NCBI GenBank assembly: GCA_003545435.1
Contig: DPYI01000025.1
Coordinates: 20,374-84,373 of the forward strand
DNA from: Patescibacteria group bacterium
GTDB taxonomy: Bacteria > Patescibacteriota > Microgenomatia > UBA10105 > UBA927
Direction of reading: 5' to 3'
DNA length: 64,000 nucleotides
Shown: positions 8,356 to 16,011 of the stretch, piece by piece
How the letters are laid out: each line of letters begins with the position of its first letter
How positions within the stretch are numbered: the stretch's first letter is position 1
Notes under the pieces: model-generated
The model's input: only the letters and a program-made list of their open reading frames with translations
Told to the model about the DNA's origin: nothing
Databases searched by the model: none
Translations under genes and position numbers: made by a program

Positions 8356-9383
8356 ATTTTTTTTGTTCGCATGGATAAACGTTTCATTTCCGACCAGCTA
8401 TATCCAAATACCATGAGGAGAGACATAATCGGATGGAGAAACCACGCGATATCAGGTTTTGATATAAATCCCTTCACGCTTATATATAAGGGTTGAATGA
8501 TTGTTAGAGAAAATACTATAAATGCAGTTAAGTTGCGGCGGTCTTTGGGGGAATGGGAGTTATAGACTAAATATCTCCGTTTTCCCTTCAGGGTATCCGT
8601 AAAATACTTTTTTACCTCCACCCGCCTTATTACCTGATCCATAATATTCGGGCGGGAAACATGAATGATGCTGTTTTTTACGACGCCTACTGTATCATAC
8701 CCCATACAAAGAAGCTCTCTATATCCGTCTGTATGGTAGAACGGCTTCCCTTTTCGGACCACTTTCCTAAAAACTTCAGCGCGTATCATACATCCATTAT
8801 CTCCCATAACAGGCTGGTTATCTTCAGTGAACCGGACTATAGTATATTTTTGTGTATCTTTTATTATTTCCCCTTTATCATATTTCATCTGATCCATGCG
8901 GATTTTATCTGACTTTTTCAAATAGTACAGTGTCGGATCGGGGGATCCGATTAATGCAAAGTATTTCGTAAGAATATCATCAGACGGATCGTATCCATTG
9001 TGCATGGAAAACGTCGAAAAAACATCTTTTTCCTTAAAAGGAGCCACCATGTCAGTCAGCCAACTTGACGAAGTCATTATGTTGTCCGATTGTAAAATCA
9101 AAACGATGTCTTCCTTGATATATGATAAAGCCCGGTAATAACGACCTAATCCTTCATTCTGATCATTTATAAAAGATAATATCCGGGGGTGATATTGACG
9201 TGCGACGGCAAGCACCTTTTTATGGCTTCCTCCGTCCAATATATAATGCCGGAATAGCCCCTTATACCGTTGTTTGCGTACAGCCTCAAGACATCTGGTA
9301 AACACTGCGATGTTTGGATTAAACGTATTGGTGATAATTGCAATGGAAGGATTACTCATGGGTAGTGTGAATCTATAATTCAT
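8352..9383 (-). CDS. GT2-family glycosyltransferase with C-terminal hydrophobic segments
   Basis: A GT-A protein of about 343 residues. The catalytic core begins with SIAIITNTFNPN, followed by ILDGGSHKKV and VLILQSDNIM (a DxD-like SDN). NDQNEGLGRYYRAL is typical of colanic/O-antigen GT2 enzymes. Two hydrophobic stretches near the C terminus may anchor it to the membrane. The start is uncertain: ATG at 9383 overlaps the upstream SDR stop, while ATG at 9359 sits just before the catalytic core and one at 9422 is less likely. It belongs to the same operon as the deoxysugar genes, so it may transfer one of their products. Confidence 0.8.
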   Translation of the reverse strand: MNYRFTLPMSNPSIAIITNTFNPNIAVFTRCLEAVRKQRYKGLFRHYILDGGSHKKVLAVARQYHPRILSFINDQNEGLGRYYRALSYIKEDIVLILQSDNIMTSSSWLTDMVAPFKEKDVFSTFSMHNGYDPSDDILTKYFALIGSPDPTLYYLKKSDKIRMDQMKYDKGEIIKDTQKYTIVRFTEDNQPVMGDNGCMIRAEVFRKVVRKGKPFYHTDGYRELLCMGYDTVGVVKNSIIHVSRPNIMDQVIRRVEVKKYFTDTLKGKRRYLVYNSHSPKDRRNLTAFIVFSLTIIQPLYISVKGFISKPDIAWFLHPIMSLLMVFGYSWSEMKRLSMRTKKI

Positions 9384-10239
9384 CTTTTTGTATGGTATTT
9401 TTCTGTTTCTTGTACCATGCATGCAATCGAAGCAGTGATTGATAAAAAGGCGTAAAAGTTATCTGTGGCATTTCATTTTTCAATCTCGTGATATCGCACG
9501 TATATTCATTTGCTAACTCCTTTTTCTTAACATAAATCATATGCTTTTCTTTCCCCAATCTCGTGATTGTTTTGGCAATCGTCATGAGATTAATCTTCTT
9601 TCCGGTTCCGATATTGTATGCTCTGTATGCAGGCTTATTTTTAATAAAATGATCAATTATGGGTGCCAAATCCTGAACATCCATATAGTCAAAATAGACA
9701 TCCTGCTTCATCGTGATTGGTAACCCATGGATATATCTGCATAATGCATTTGAAATAAATCGGTGTTGATAATTTTCCCCCTCTCCAAAAATTCCAAAAA
9801 TCCGAAGGTCTATCATGTTATCGGTTTGATGAATGTAGTTTGAACATATGTATTTATACAACCCGTATTCATCGTTGGGAATTTGCTTCCCAAAATCTTT
9901 TTCCTTGATGTTGACTATCGGATGCCTCTTGTCGTACACAGCGCCCGATCCGATATGAATCAACCGTTGATAATATTTTCTGCACCGAGCAAGATTAAAA
10001 AAAATACAGATATTATCATAAAACATACCTTTAACAAATAAATGAGGTCCGTTGCTTCCAACTACGGCGCAATGAATGACGATATCGACTTTATTTATTA
10101 AAAAATAGGATTGCACCTTCTTTTCATCAAGCAAATCTAATTGTCTGTGATTCGGAGTTAGTAATGTATATTTTTGAGAAAGGGCAGTTTTCAGATGTGT
10201 TCCAATAAATCCGGTGGAACCCGTAATGAGTATGTTCAT
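9373..10239 (-). CDS. NAD(P)-dependent sugar epimerase/reductase (extended SDR)
   Basis: A 288-residue extended SDR. The Rossmann motif TGSTGFIG is at residues 7-14, followed by HCAVVGSNG, HIGSGAVYD (catalytic Ser) and YGLYK (the YxxxK catalytic pair), then FDYMDVQDLAP and YNIGTGKKINL, the usual nucleotide-sugar SDR landmarks. The ATG at 10239 is chosen because it begins MNILITGSTG; an upstream ATG at 10257 would add only six residues. It is the first gene of the minus-strand operon, opposite the TPP enzyme. In a yersiniose-type pathway this is where a YerF-like 4-keto or side-chain reductase would be expected, but an epimerase role is equally compatible with the sequence. Confidence 0.85.
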   Translation of the reverse strand: MNILITGSTGFIGTHLKTALSQKYTLLTPNHRQLDLLDEKKVQSYFLINKVDIVIHCAVVGSNGPHLFVKGMFYDNICIFFNLARCRKYYQRLIHIGSGAVYDKRHPIVNIKEKDFGKQIPNDEYGLYKYICSNYIHQTDNMIDLRIFGIFGEGENYQHRFISNALCRYIHGLPITMKQDVYFDYMDVQDLAPIIDHFIKNKPAYRAYNIGTGKKINLMTIAKTITRLGKEKHMIYVKKKELANEYTCDITRLKNEMPQITFTPFYQSLLRLHAWYKKQKNTIQKDEL

Positions 10240-10417
10240 AATCTTACAACCTGGCAAGTTTCTCCAGTCATCGTCCAGAAAAGCGTTTTTATTTTATCAC
10301 AATCGATTTAGATTTTTTTCATATTCTATCTCTAAGAGATATGCAACTGGCACATACTACCTTCTATTATTGATTTATCCTTTGTGTTTAAGGATAATAC
10401 CACTGTTACGTAATTTT
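10240..10417. promoter_or_regulatory. Divergent promoter region between the SDR and TPP-enzyme genes
   Basis: A 178-bp AT-rich spacer between divergently read genes, so it should carry promoters for both. On the plus strand TTGATT at 10370-10375 and GATAAT at 10393-10398 have a 17-bp spacing, close to sigma-70 consensus, and would start transcription about 13 bp before the ATG at 10418. On the minus strand TGTGATAAA (complement of about 10293-10301) resembles an extended -10. A perfect inverted repeat, TATCTCT-A-AGAGATA, lies at 10327-10341. Confidence 0.45.
10327..10341. promoter_or_regulatory. 15-bp perfect inverted repeat, possible operator
   Basis: TATCTCT, one central A, then AGAGATA: seven perfect pairs. 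It lies upstream of the plus-strand -35 candidate and inside the shared intergenic region, a typical place for a dimeric regulator. No regulator gene is visible nearby. Confidence 0.3.
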
Positions 10418-12199
10418 ATGTATTCCCGCGTTGCTGACTACATTATTGATTACATATACCGGCATGGAACCGACACTATTTTTACCGTTGCCGGAGGCGG
10501 AGCAATGTTTCTGAACGATGCGGTAGCACTGCATAAGAAAATCACATATATATGCAATCATCATGAACAGGCTTCCGCCATGGCAGCTGAAGCGTATGCA
10601 AAAACGAAGGGCCACATTGGCGCGGCTATGATCACCTCAGGACCCGGAAGCACGAATGCCATTACCGGCCTTATGGAGGCCTACCAAAATTCAATTCCTG
10701 TTATTTTCATCTCCAGCCAAACAAAAAAATCTCAAATGATTGCGTATTCAGGGATTACTGGATTAAGACAGTTTGGGATTCAGGAAGTGGACATTATTCC
10801 GGTCGTCAAACATCTCACTAAGTACGCAGCTATTGTGGAAAAACCGGAAGACGTACAATACCATTTAGATAAAGCCTATTATGTAGCTCTTTCCGGTCGC
10901 CCTGGGCCGGTATGGCTGGATATTCCTTCTGACGTGGCTTCTTCCTCATTACCCCAACACCGTACCATGTTTACGATTCCGCAACAGATGCACAATGGTG
11001 TAACAGATGAACACATTAAAAAAATTATTTCTTTGCTACGTAAATCAAAAAAACCTCTCATTATAGCCGGCGGCGGCATAAAACTGGCAAAAACAAGAAA
11101 TGAATTCCGGGCGTTTATAAACAAATCAAAAATACCCGTCGTCTGTCCTGATATGGGTATTGATATTCTTGAATACGATAACCCATATTATGTCGGCCAC
11201 GGAGGCACAAAAGGCGACCGCGCCGCCAATATCGTCATTCAACAGAGCGATCTTATCATATCTTTGGGGAGCCGCTTGGCAGTACCGTTTATCGGACACG
11301 AGTATGACACGTGGGCACCGAATGCCTATAAAATTGTTGTGGACATAGACGAAAGCGAACATAAGAAAAAGACGATTACTATAGATTTATTTATACACAG
11401 CGATGTCAAACAGTTCCTAAAAAAATTAAACGCGTGTCTAAACAAATCTTCTATTAAAGACACATGGATACATTATTGTCAGAATATTAAGAAATCATAT
11501 GCTTTAAAATATGCAACAGTCTCAACTGATAAAACACAAGAGATAAATATGTATGATGCAATTCACGAAATTTCCAACCAATCCAAACCGAATGATGTTT
11601 TTATTACCGATGCAGGAATTACAGCCTATGTATCTACTCAGACAATAAAAATTAAAAAAGATCAAAGGCTGATTCTTCCGGGAGCCACTCTCACTATGGG
11701 ATACAATCTGCCGGCAATAATTGGTGTTTGGGCAGCTGATCGCCATGCGCGGATAATCTGCATCACCGGAGATGGATCATTTCAGATGAATATCCACGAG
11801 TTGGCTGCTATTACGCACAATAAAATACCTGTAAAGATATTTATTATGAACAATCACGGGTATCTGGCTATTCGGACGACCCAAAAAATTTTTTTTAATA
11901 AGCGTTTGATCGGTGAAGGACCAGAAACCGGTGTCTCTTTCCCAAATACAGAAAAAATAGCCCAGGCGTATGGTTTGAAGTATTTCTGCATAGAATTCAA
12001 AAAGGACCTTCACAAAACTATTAAAAGGGTTTTAACCTGTAAAGGTGCAGTCATCTGTGATTGCATCCTGCCATATTGGCAGGACCACATTACCGTATCA
12101 TCAAAAGAACTTGAAACCGGAAAAATTGTTTCTCTGCCGATAGATGATATGTATCCCTATCTATCCGATGAAGATAAATTGTCAATAAAATCTATTTAG
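10418..12199 (+). CDS. Acetolactate-synthase-like TPP-dependent enzyme (YerE-like candidate)
   Basis: A 593-residue ThDP enzyme with the PYR-central-PP domain order. E50 in NHHEQASAMAAEAYA is the catalytic glutamate. SGPGSTNAITGL follows, IIAGGGIKLAK marks the central domain, and GDGS at 451-454 to NN at 478-479 is the ThDP/Mg motif. The start at 10418 (MYSRVADYIIDY) is chosen because translation upstream of it is unlike the family and covers the promoter region. This is the only plus-strand gene in the first 47 kb. Family members include YerE, which adds a two-carbon acetyl unit from pyruvate to CDP-3,6-dideoxy-4-ketoglucose. With RfbF, RfbG and RfbH in the neighbourhood that role is the best guess. 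True acetolactate synthase or another 2-oxoacid decarboxylase remains possible. Confidence 0.83.
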   Translation: MYSRVADYIIDYIYRHGTDTIFTVAGGGAMFLNDAVALHKKITYICNHHEQASAMAAEAYAKTKGHIGAAMITSGPGSTNAITGLMEAYQNSIPVIFISSQTKKSQMIAYSGITGLRQFGIQEVDIIPVVKHLTKYAAIVEKPEDVQYHLDKAYYVALSGRPGPVWLDIPSDVASSSLPQHRTMFTIPQQMHNGVTDEHIKKIISLLRKSKKPLIIAGGGIKLAKTRNEFRAFINKSKIPVVCPDMGIDILEYDNPYYVGHGGTKGDRAANIVIQQSDLIISLGSRLAVPFIGHEYDTWAPNAYKIVVDIDESEHKKKTITIDLFIHSDVKQFLKKLNACLNKSSIKDTWIHYCQNIKKSYALKYATVSTDKTQEINMYDAIHEISNQSKPNDVFITDAGITAYVSTQTIKIKKDQRLILPGATLTMGYNLPAIIGVWAADRHARIICITGDGSFQMNIHELAAITHNKIPVKIFIMNNHGYLAIRTTQKIFFNKRLIGEGPETGVSFPNTEKIAQAYGLKYFCIEFKKDLHKTIKRVLTCKGAVICDCILPYWQDHITVSSKELETGKIVSLPIDDMYPYLSDEDKLSIKSI

Positions 12200-12214
12200 A
12201 ATTCACGTACGTCA

Positions 12215-13174
12215 TTACCGGTACGATTGAGTCTTTTTATACCACACATATGTTTGTTGCAAACCCCTTCTCAATGAATGCGTATTTTTCCATCCCAACG
12301 CCCTTATTTTGTTATCATTCAGGTGCTGATATGGAATTTCACTTTTTGCTGAATTGAGAATTGTGTAGTGTATGTGCTTCTTTAGAATTTTTTCAGTGTT
12401 TTTTATCAAATCTAGGACAGAAAAATTATTGTCAGATGATATATTAAAAGCCTGACCTGCTGTTCTCTTCATATGCCGGATTAGAAATGCTGTAGCCAGA
12501 GCTATATCTTTAACATAAACATAATCCCGTATATATGTTCCATCGCTTCGAACCTCAAGTACGGAGTTTGTAATCAGCGCTTTACATATTCCGGGAATAA
12601 TCCTATCAAAATGTATGTCTCCTTCTCCAAACACGTTGCCAAACCGCGTAACGATAACCGGTAATCCATATGTTTTTCCATACGTCTGGGCTATGAGATC
12701 CGTGCAGGATTTGGATACATCATATGGATGATCACCTTTCAGGGGGGATTCTTCCGTATACGGTTTGGTTGTCTTTCCGTATGCTTTGTCAGAAGAAGCT
12801 ACAAGAATACCTTGTATACCGGCTGTACGCCTGCATGCCTCCAGCACATGCACAGTACCCATAATGTTTGTTTTAAAAACATCATAGGGATTATCATACG
12901 CTTCCTGGACTATCGGAAGAGCCGCCAGATGGATAACATACGTTGGACTAACTGACGCAAATACTGCTTCAACTTTTTCTCTTTTTGTTATATCTATAAT
13001 TTGATAATTTGTTTTCTTGTCTAATGATTTCAGAAAAAAATACGATTTGCAGGGGTTTTGAATATCTATGACGGTAACGTCATATTTTTTTCGTACTAGC
13101 AGTTCTACGAGATGAGCCCCGATGAATCCTGCTCCGCCGGTAACCAGTACACGGAGGGGTTCTAATCGTTCCAT
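12215..13174 (-). CDS. rfbG: CDP-glucose 4,6-dehydratase
   Basis: A 319-residue extended SDR. It has GGAGFIG at 13-19, SSDKAYG (the RfbG signature in place of the usual SSSxVYG) and YDVSKS with the YxxxK pair, then TRFGNVFGEGDIHFDRIIPG and IRDYVYVKDIA. It converts CDP-glucose to CDP-4-keto-6-deoxyglucose. The chosen ATG at 13174 overlaps the end of rfbF by 13 bp and has a GGAAA stretch just upstream. A longer start at 13252 would overlap rfbF by 91 bp. It ends 15 bp from the convergent TPP-enzyme stop, so the two transcripts meet tail to tail. Confidence 0.9.
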   Translation of the reverse strand: MERLEPLRVLVTGGAGFIGAHLVELLVRKKYDVTVIDIQNPCKSYFFLKSLDKKTNYQIIDITKREKVEAVFASVSPTYVIHLAALPIVQEAYDNPYDVFKTNIMGTVHVLEACRRTAGIQGILVASSDKAYGKTTKPYTEESPLKGDHPYDVSKSCTDLIAQTYGKTYGLPVIVTRFGNVFGEGDIHFDRIIPGICKALITNSVLEVRSDGTYIRDYVYVKDIALATAFLIRHMKRTAGQAFNISSDNNFSVLDLIKNTEKILKKHIHYTILNSAKSEIPYQHLNDNKIRALGWKNTHSLRRGLQQTYVWYKKTQSYR

Positions 13175-13947
13175 ATTTTCCAGGGAGGAGACTGTTCTTT
13201 CCATAGAGAGTTTAACCGCTCCACGTCTGCATAGGTGTCCATAGAATGCCAAAATCCTCTATGGATATACAGAGACAATTCACGTTTTTTTATGAGACGT
13301 TTCAATGCCTGGTGTTCCATTTCCCCCTTTTTAAGGTAATCGAAAAAACTATATTGGAAAATCATGAATCCGCCATTCACCCAATCCCGAAGCACCGGTT
13401 TTTCTATAAATTCAGTAATGACATTCCATCTATTGATATGAACTAATCCGTATTTGCTCCGGGGGTACACTCCCGTGATAGTACCTGTAGTTTTTTGTTT
13501 TTTATGAAATGAGACCAATTCCTTAACATCTATATCCCCCACACCGTCTCCGTAGGTAACCATAAAATCTTCATTGTTTGGAATATAATCCTTTATCCTT
13601 AGAATCCGTTCTCCGGGAAGAGTATCAAGTCCCGTGTCAACAAACGTAATTTTAAAATCATCAATGCGTTTCCCGTCGGTTGTATCTCTGTAAATTTTGG
13701 CATACCCTGTTTTTGTCGATAACGTAAAATCATGAATAAAATATTTCTGATTGAGGAAATAATCCTTTATATATTCACCCTTATATCCCAATGCAATGAT
13801 AAAGTCATTACATCCGTAATGGGAATAGATTTTCATAATGTGCCAGAGGATCGGTTTGTTTCCAATAAAAACCATTGGTTTTGGCTTAAATTCTGTTTCC
13901 TCTTTCAGGCGATATCCTATTCCGCCGCACAGAATAACTGTTTTCAT
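13162..13947 (-). CDS. rfbF: Glucose-1-phosphate cytidylyltransferase
   Basis: A 261-residue nucleotidyltransferase of the usual RfbF length. The N-terminal loop LCGGIGYRLKEETEFKPKP and MVFIGNKPILWHIMKIYSHYG are characteristic of RfbF/DdhA. VTYGDGVGDIDV carries the metal-binding Asp, and NGGFMIF and HRGFWHSMDTYADVERL are also conserved. It makes CDP-glucose from glucose-1-phosphate and CTP, the first step of the CDP-deoxysugar route. It is the first gene of a two-gene minus-strand unit with rfbG. No Shine-Dalgarno sequence is apparent; a TATAAA at 13960-13965 (read on the minus strand) may be its -10. Confidence 0.93.
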   Translation of the reverse strand: MKTVILCGGIGYRLKEETEFKPKPMVFIGNKPILWHIMKIYSHYGCNDFIIALGYKGEYIKDYFLNQKYFIHDFTLSTKTGYAKIYRDTTDGKRIDDFKITFVDTGLDTLPGERILRIKDYIPNNEDFMVTYGDGVGDIDVKELVSFHKKQKTTGTITGVYPRSKYGLVHINRWNVITEFIEKPVLRDWVNGGFMIFQYSFFDYLKKGEMEHQALKRLIKKRELSLYIHRGFWHSMDTYADVERLNSLWKEQSPPWKIWND

Positions 13948-14181
13948 AATAATAATTTATTTATAACCTGAATTACGAAATAAATAAAGCTATTTTTTGT
14001 CATTCCGGACTTGCCTCGCCCGGCAAAGCCTTGGCGAAGTCGGGATCCGGAATCCAGAGAACAATTGCCTAGATTCCTGCTTTCGGGAGGAATGACAAGG
14101 TAGAACAGCCAAAAAAGTCATTCTCTATTTTGTAACTCAAGCTATTATAGCAAAATGGTGCATATTTTACGAAGGTACGTG
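13948..14181. other. 234-bp intergenic region upstream of rfbF
   Basis: This holds a weak TATAAA promoter candidate for rfbF (13960-13965, minus strand), the hairpin repeat at 13997-14098, and an AT-rich remainder in which I see no gene. Confidence 0.5.
13997..14098. repeat. Branched palindromic repeat, GTCATTCC type
   Basis: A 102-bp element bounded by a perfect 10-bp inverted repeat, TTGTCATTCC at 13997-14006 and GGAATGACAA at 14089-14098. Inside are further complementary pairs (GACTT/AAGTC, GGAATC/GATTCC), so the strand can fold into a branched structure. GC-rich internal text (GCCTCGCCCGGC) contrasts with the AT-rich surroundings. Elements of this style are common dispersed repeats in CPR and other genomes. 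It carries no coding capacity. Confidence 0.75.
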
Positions 14182-15849
14182 CTACTTCATACAATTCCTA
14201 ATTCTCAAAACAACATCGTTTGTTATATCAATGACCTTATGATCCGTAGAATCATAGTAAAATCCACGAATCTGATCAGAGTTGAATTTATTATTACACG
14301 AGTCTTTTTTAAGCAAATCAAGTGAATGATAATATCCAAATCCTTGACCTCCGTCTTCAAAATAGCCTTGCTCAAGCATTCCCCAAAATGACATATCATA
14401 TATTAATTTTTTTGGAATTTTTCCTGTATCGTAAAAGAGAACCATAAATGTGAAACCGGGCCCCTGCTGGAGAGGCAGTCTCATGCCGGATACGCCATAA
14501 AAGCTTTCTGCGCTTCCCGTTGCATACAATACGGGTTTTTCGGGAAGATCCGGGTATATGACCCGGACAGACTGAAGCATATTCTTCCGCTCTTCTCCGA
14601 TAATTTTCTGATGCCGTATATCGCGGATAATATATACACTTTGTTTATAGAGATACCCAACAGTAAATAAGGAAATACAGACTATAACTAATAATCGTAA
14701 ATTTTTATTTTTATGACTTAATTCAACAATTGAGGCTATTAAGCCCGAGATTAATAATCCGCCGGCTGCTGCCGCGAAAGAAAAATATCGGGAATCGAGA
14801 TATTCACCGTTTCGATTTACTAAAGAAAACGGAATAAACGACACTACAAGAAGCAGGAATGAAATCAGGATAGCAAAGCGGTATTTTTTCCCAAAAAATA
14901 AAACACTGCTCATTCCAATAAACAAAAGAAGCGTACACCAAAGACCGACAATGTCAGTCATCATCAACTCCTGCACCACATGAATATTTTCAATATGTAT
15001 GAGGCGTTCATAGCGGGACGAAAAAACAATAGTAGATATAAAACGCATAACAGGAAGAGGAATAAATGTTTCACTGAAAGATATAAGGGGATACAGAAAC
15101 GCATTTATTAGTATCCCTATCATCGGAGTTCCGCTTGATTCTGTTACTGCAAGCTGACTTTTCCATCCATGTATAAATATATCTGCAATCCGTACAATGA
15201 TAATGAAAACAATGAATATAAAAAGACTTGTATATCGTATGAATTCATCTTTCAATCCACCCAGGTCCCGCTTAGGTGCAGTAAATATGGGAAGAAGAGG
15301 CATCCAGGCAATGCTTGATTCCTTAAAGTAGTATGAAATAACCGCGCAGACAATACACCATATTCTCTTCTTCTTCAAAGCAAGGACAATTGACAGAAGC
15401 ATAAAAAAAAGCGAGGGAAGAGCGGTAAATGACGTTGCCAGCCATGATACCGACTGATGACTTGCATAGCACACAGCATAAGATAATCCAGCAACGGTTG
15501 CAAAGATATGGGGAATGCCAAGAAGTCGTGCTATTTTACGAACCAATAATCCATTTATACTATGAACAAAAAGTGCAAATACTGCCCAGGGCAGAACATT
15601 CGTGCCGAACATATGAAACAATGAATACTTGAGAACAGTGGAAAACGGACGATTTAAACCAACCAGAAGCAGGTGCAACGGAAATACTGACAATTCGACC
15701 TCGATTCCTCCAATCTTCGCAAGTCCCAATGAAACCCATTCATCCTGCTGGTAAAACGTAAATGGGAGATCGCGAAATGCGAAGAGGGCAAAACCTATGA
15801 TAAGAAGCATTTCAAATACAGATACTATGGTATAAGGTTTTTTCCTCAT
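14182..15849 (-). CDS. GT-C-type membrane glycosyltransferase, QQDEW subfamily (copy 2)
   Basis: A 555-residue polytopic protein. After the first helix the external loop carries FYQQDEWVSLG, with D36-E37 in the place of the GT39/ArnT catalytic acidic pair. About ten further hydrophobic segments follow. A C-terminal outer domain of about 140 residues ends with DQIRGFYYDSTDHKVIDIT. The adjacent gene at 16006-17703 has the same plan and the matching tail DQVIGLYYFGNERKLIDIT, so the two are tandem paralogs. A 149-bp repeat lies between them. The sugar donor is probably polyprenyl-phosphate-linked; specificity is unknown. Confidence 0.7.
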   Translation of the reverse strand: MRKKPYTIVSVFEMLLIIGFALFAFRDLPFTFYQQDEWVSLGLAKIGGIEVELSVFPLHLLLVGLNRPFSTVLKYSLFHMFGTNVLPWAVFALFVHSINGLLVRKIARLLGIPHIFATVAGLSYAVCYASHQSVSWLATSFTALPSLFFMLLSIVLALKKKRIWCIVCAVISYYFKESSIAWMPLLPIFTAPKRDLGGLKDEFIRYTSLFIFIVFIIIVRIADIFIHGWKSQLAVTESSGTPMIGILINAFLYPLISFSETFIPLPVMRFISTIVFSSRYERLIHIENIHVVQELMMTDIVGLWCTLLLFIGMSSVLFFGKKYRFAILISFLLLVVSFIPFSLVNRNGEYLDSRYFSFAAAAGGLLISGLIASIVELSHKNKNLRLLVIVCISLFTVGYLYKQSVYIIRDIRHQKIIGEERKNMLQSVRVIYPDLPEKPVLYATGSAESFYGVSGMRLPLQQGPGFTFMVLFYDTGKIPKKLIYDMSFWGMLEQGYFEDGGQGFGYYHSLDLLKKDSCNNKFNSDQIRGFYYDSTDHKVIDITNDVVLRIRNCMK

Positions 15850-15862
15850 ATATACATGCAGA

Positions 15863-16011
15863 GATTAGAATCAATAACAAAACCTGATGGTTTGTCACGT
15901 CATTGCGAGCGAAACGAAGTAAAGCGAAGCAATCTTTAGAATTATAGAGATTGCTTCGTCGTTGCACTCCTCGCAATGACAATAAATGAGGTTTTGATAC
16001 TAATTCTAATT
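15863..16011. repeat. 149-bp MITE-like nested inverted repeat between tandem GT-C paralogs
   Basis: Outer imperfect arms of 23 bp (15863-15885 and 15989-16011, 19 of 23 paired) surround a core bounded by GTCATTGCGAG (15899-15909) and CTCGCAATGAC (15970-15980). Within the core CGAAGCAATCT (15925-15935) pairs with AGATTGCTTCG (15948-15958). The whole can form one long hairpin. Its outer arm runs over the TAG stop of the upstream GT-C gene (16006-16008). The core is related to the element at 26625-26715. Confidence 0.8.

Noticed and set aside
10214..10417. N-terminal extension of the TPP enzyme
   Set aside because: The extra 68 residues are unlike any ThDP enzyme, cover the divergent promoter region and overlap the start of the SDR gene; the ATG at 10418 fits the family.
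12200..12228. Bidirectional terminator between the TPP enzyme and rfbG
   Set aside because: CGTAC (12206-12210) and GTACG (12221-12225) could pair, but five base pairs around a 10-base loop without a T-run are too weak to call.
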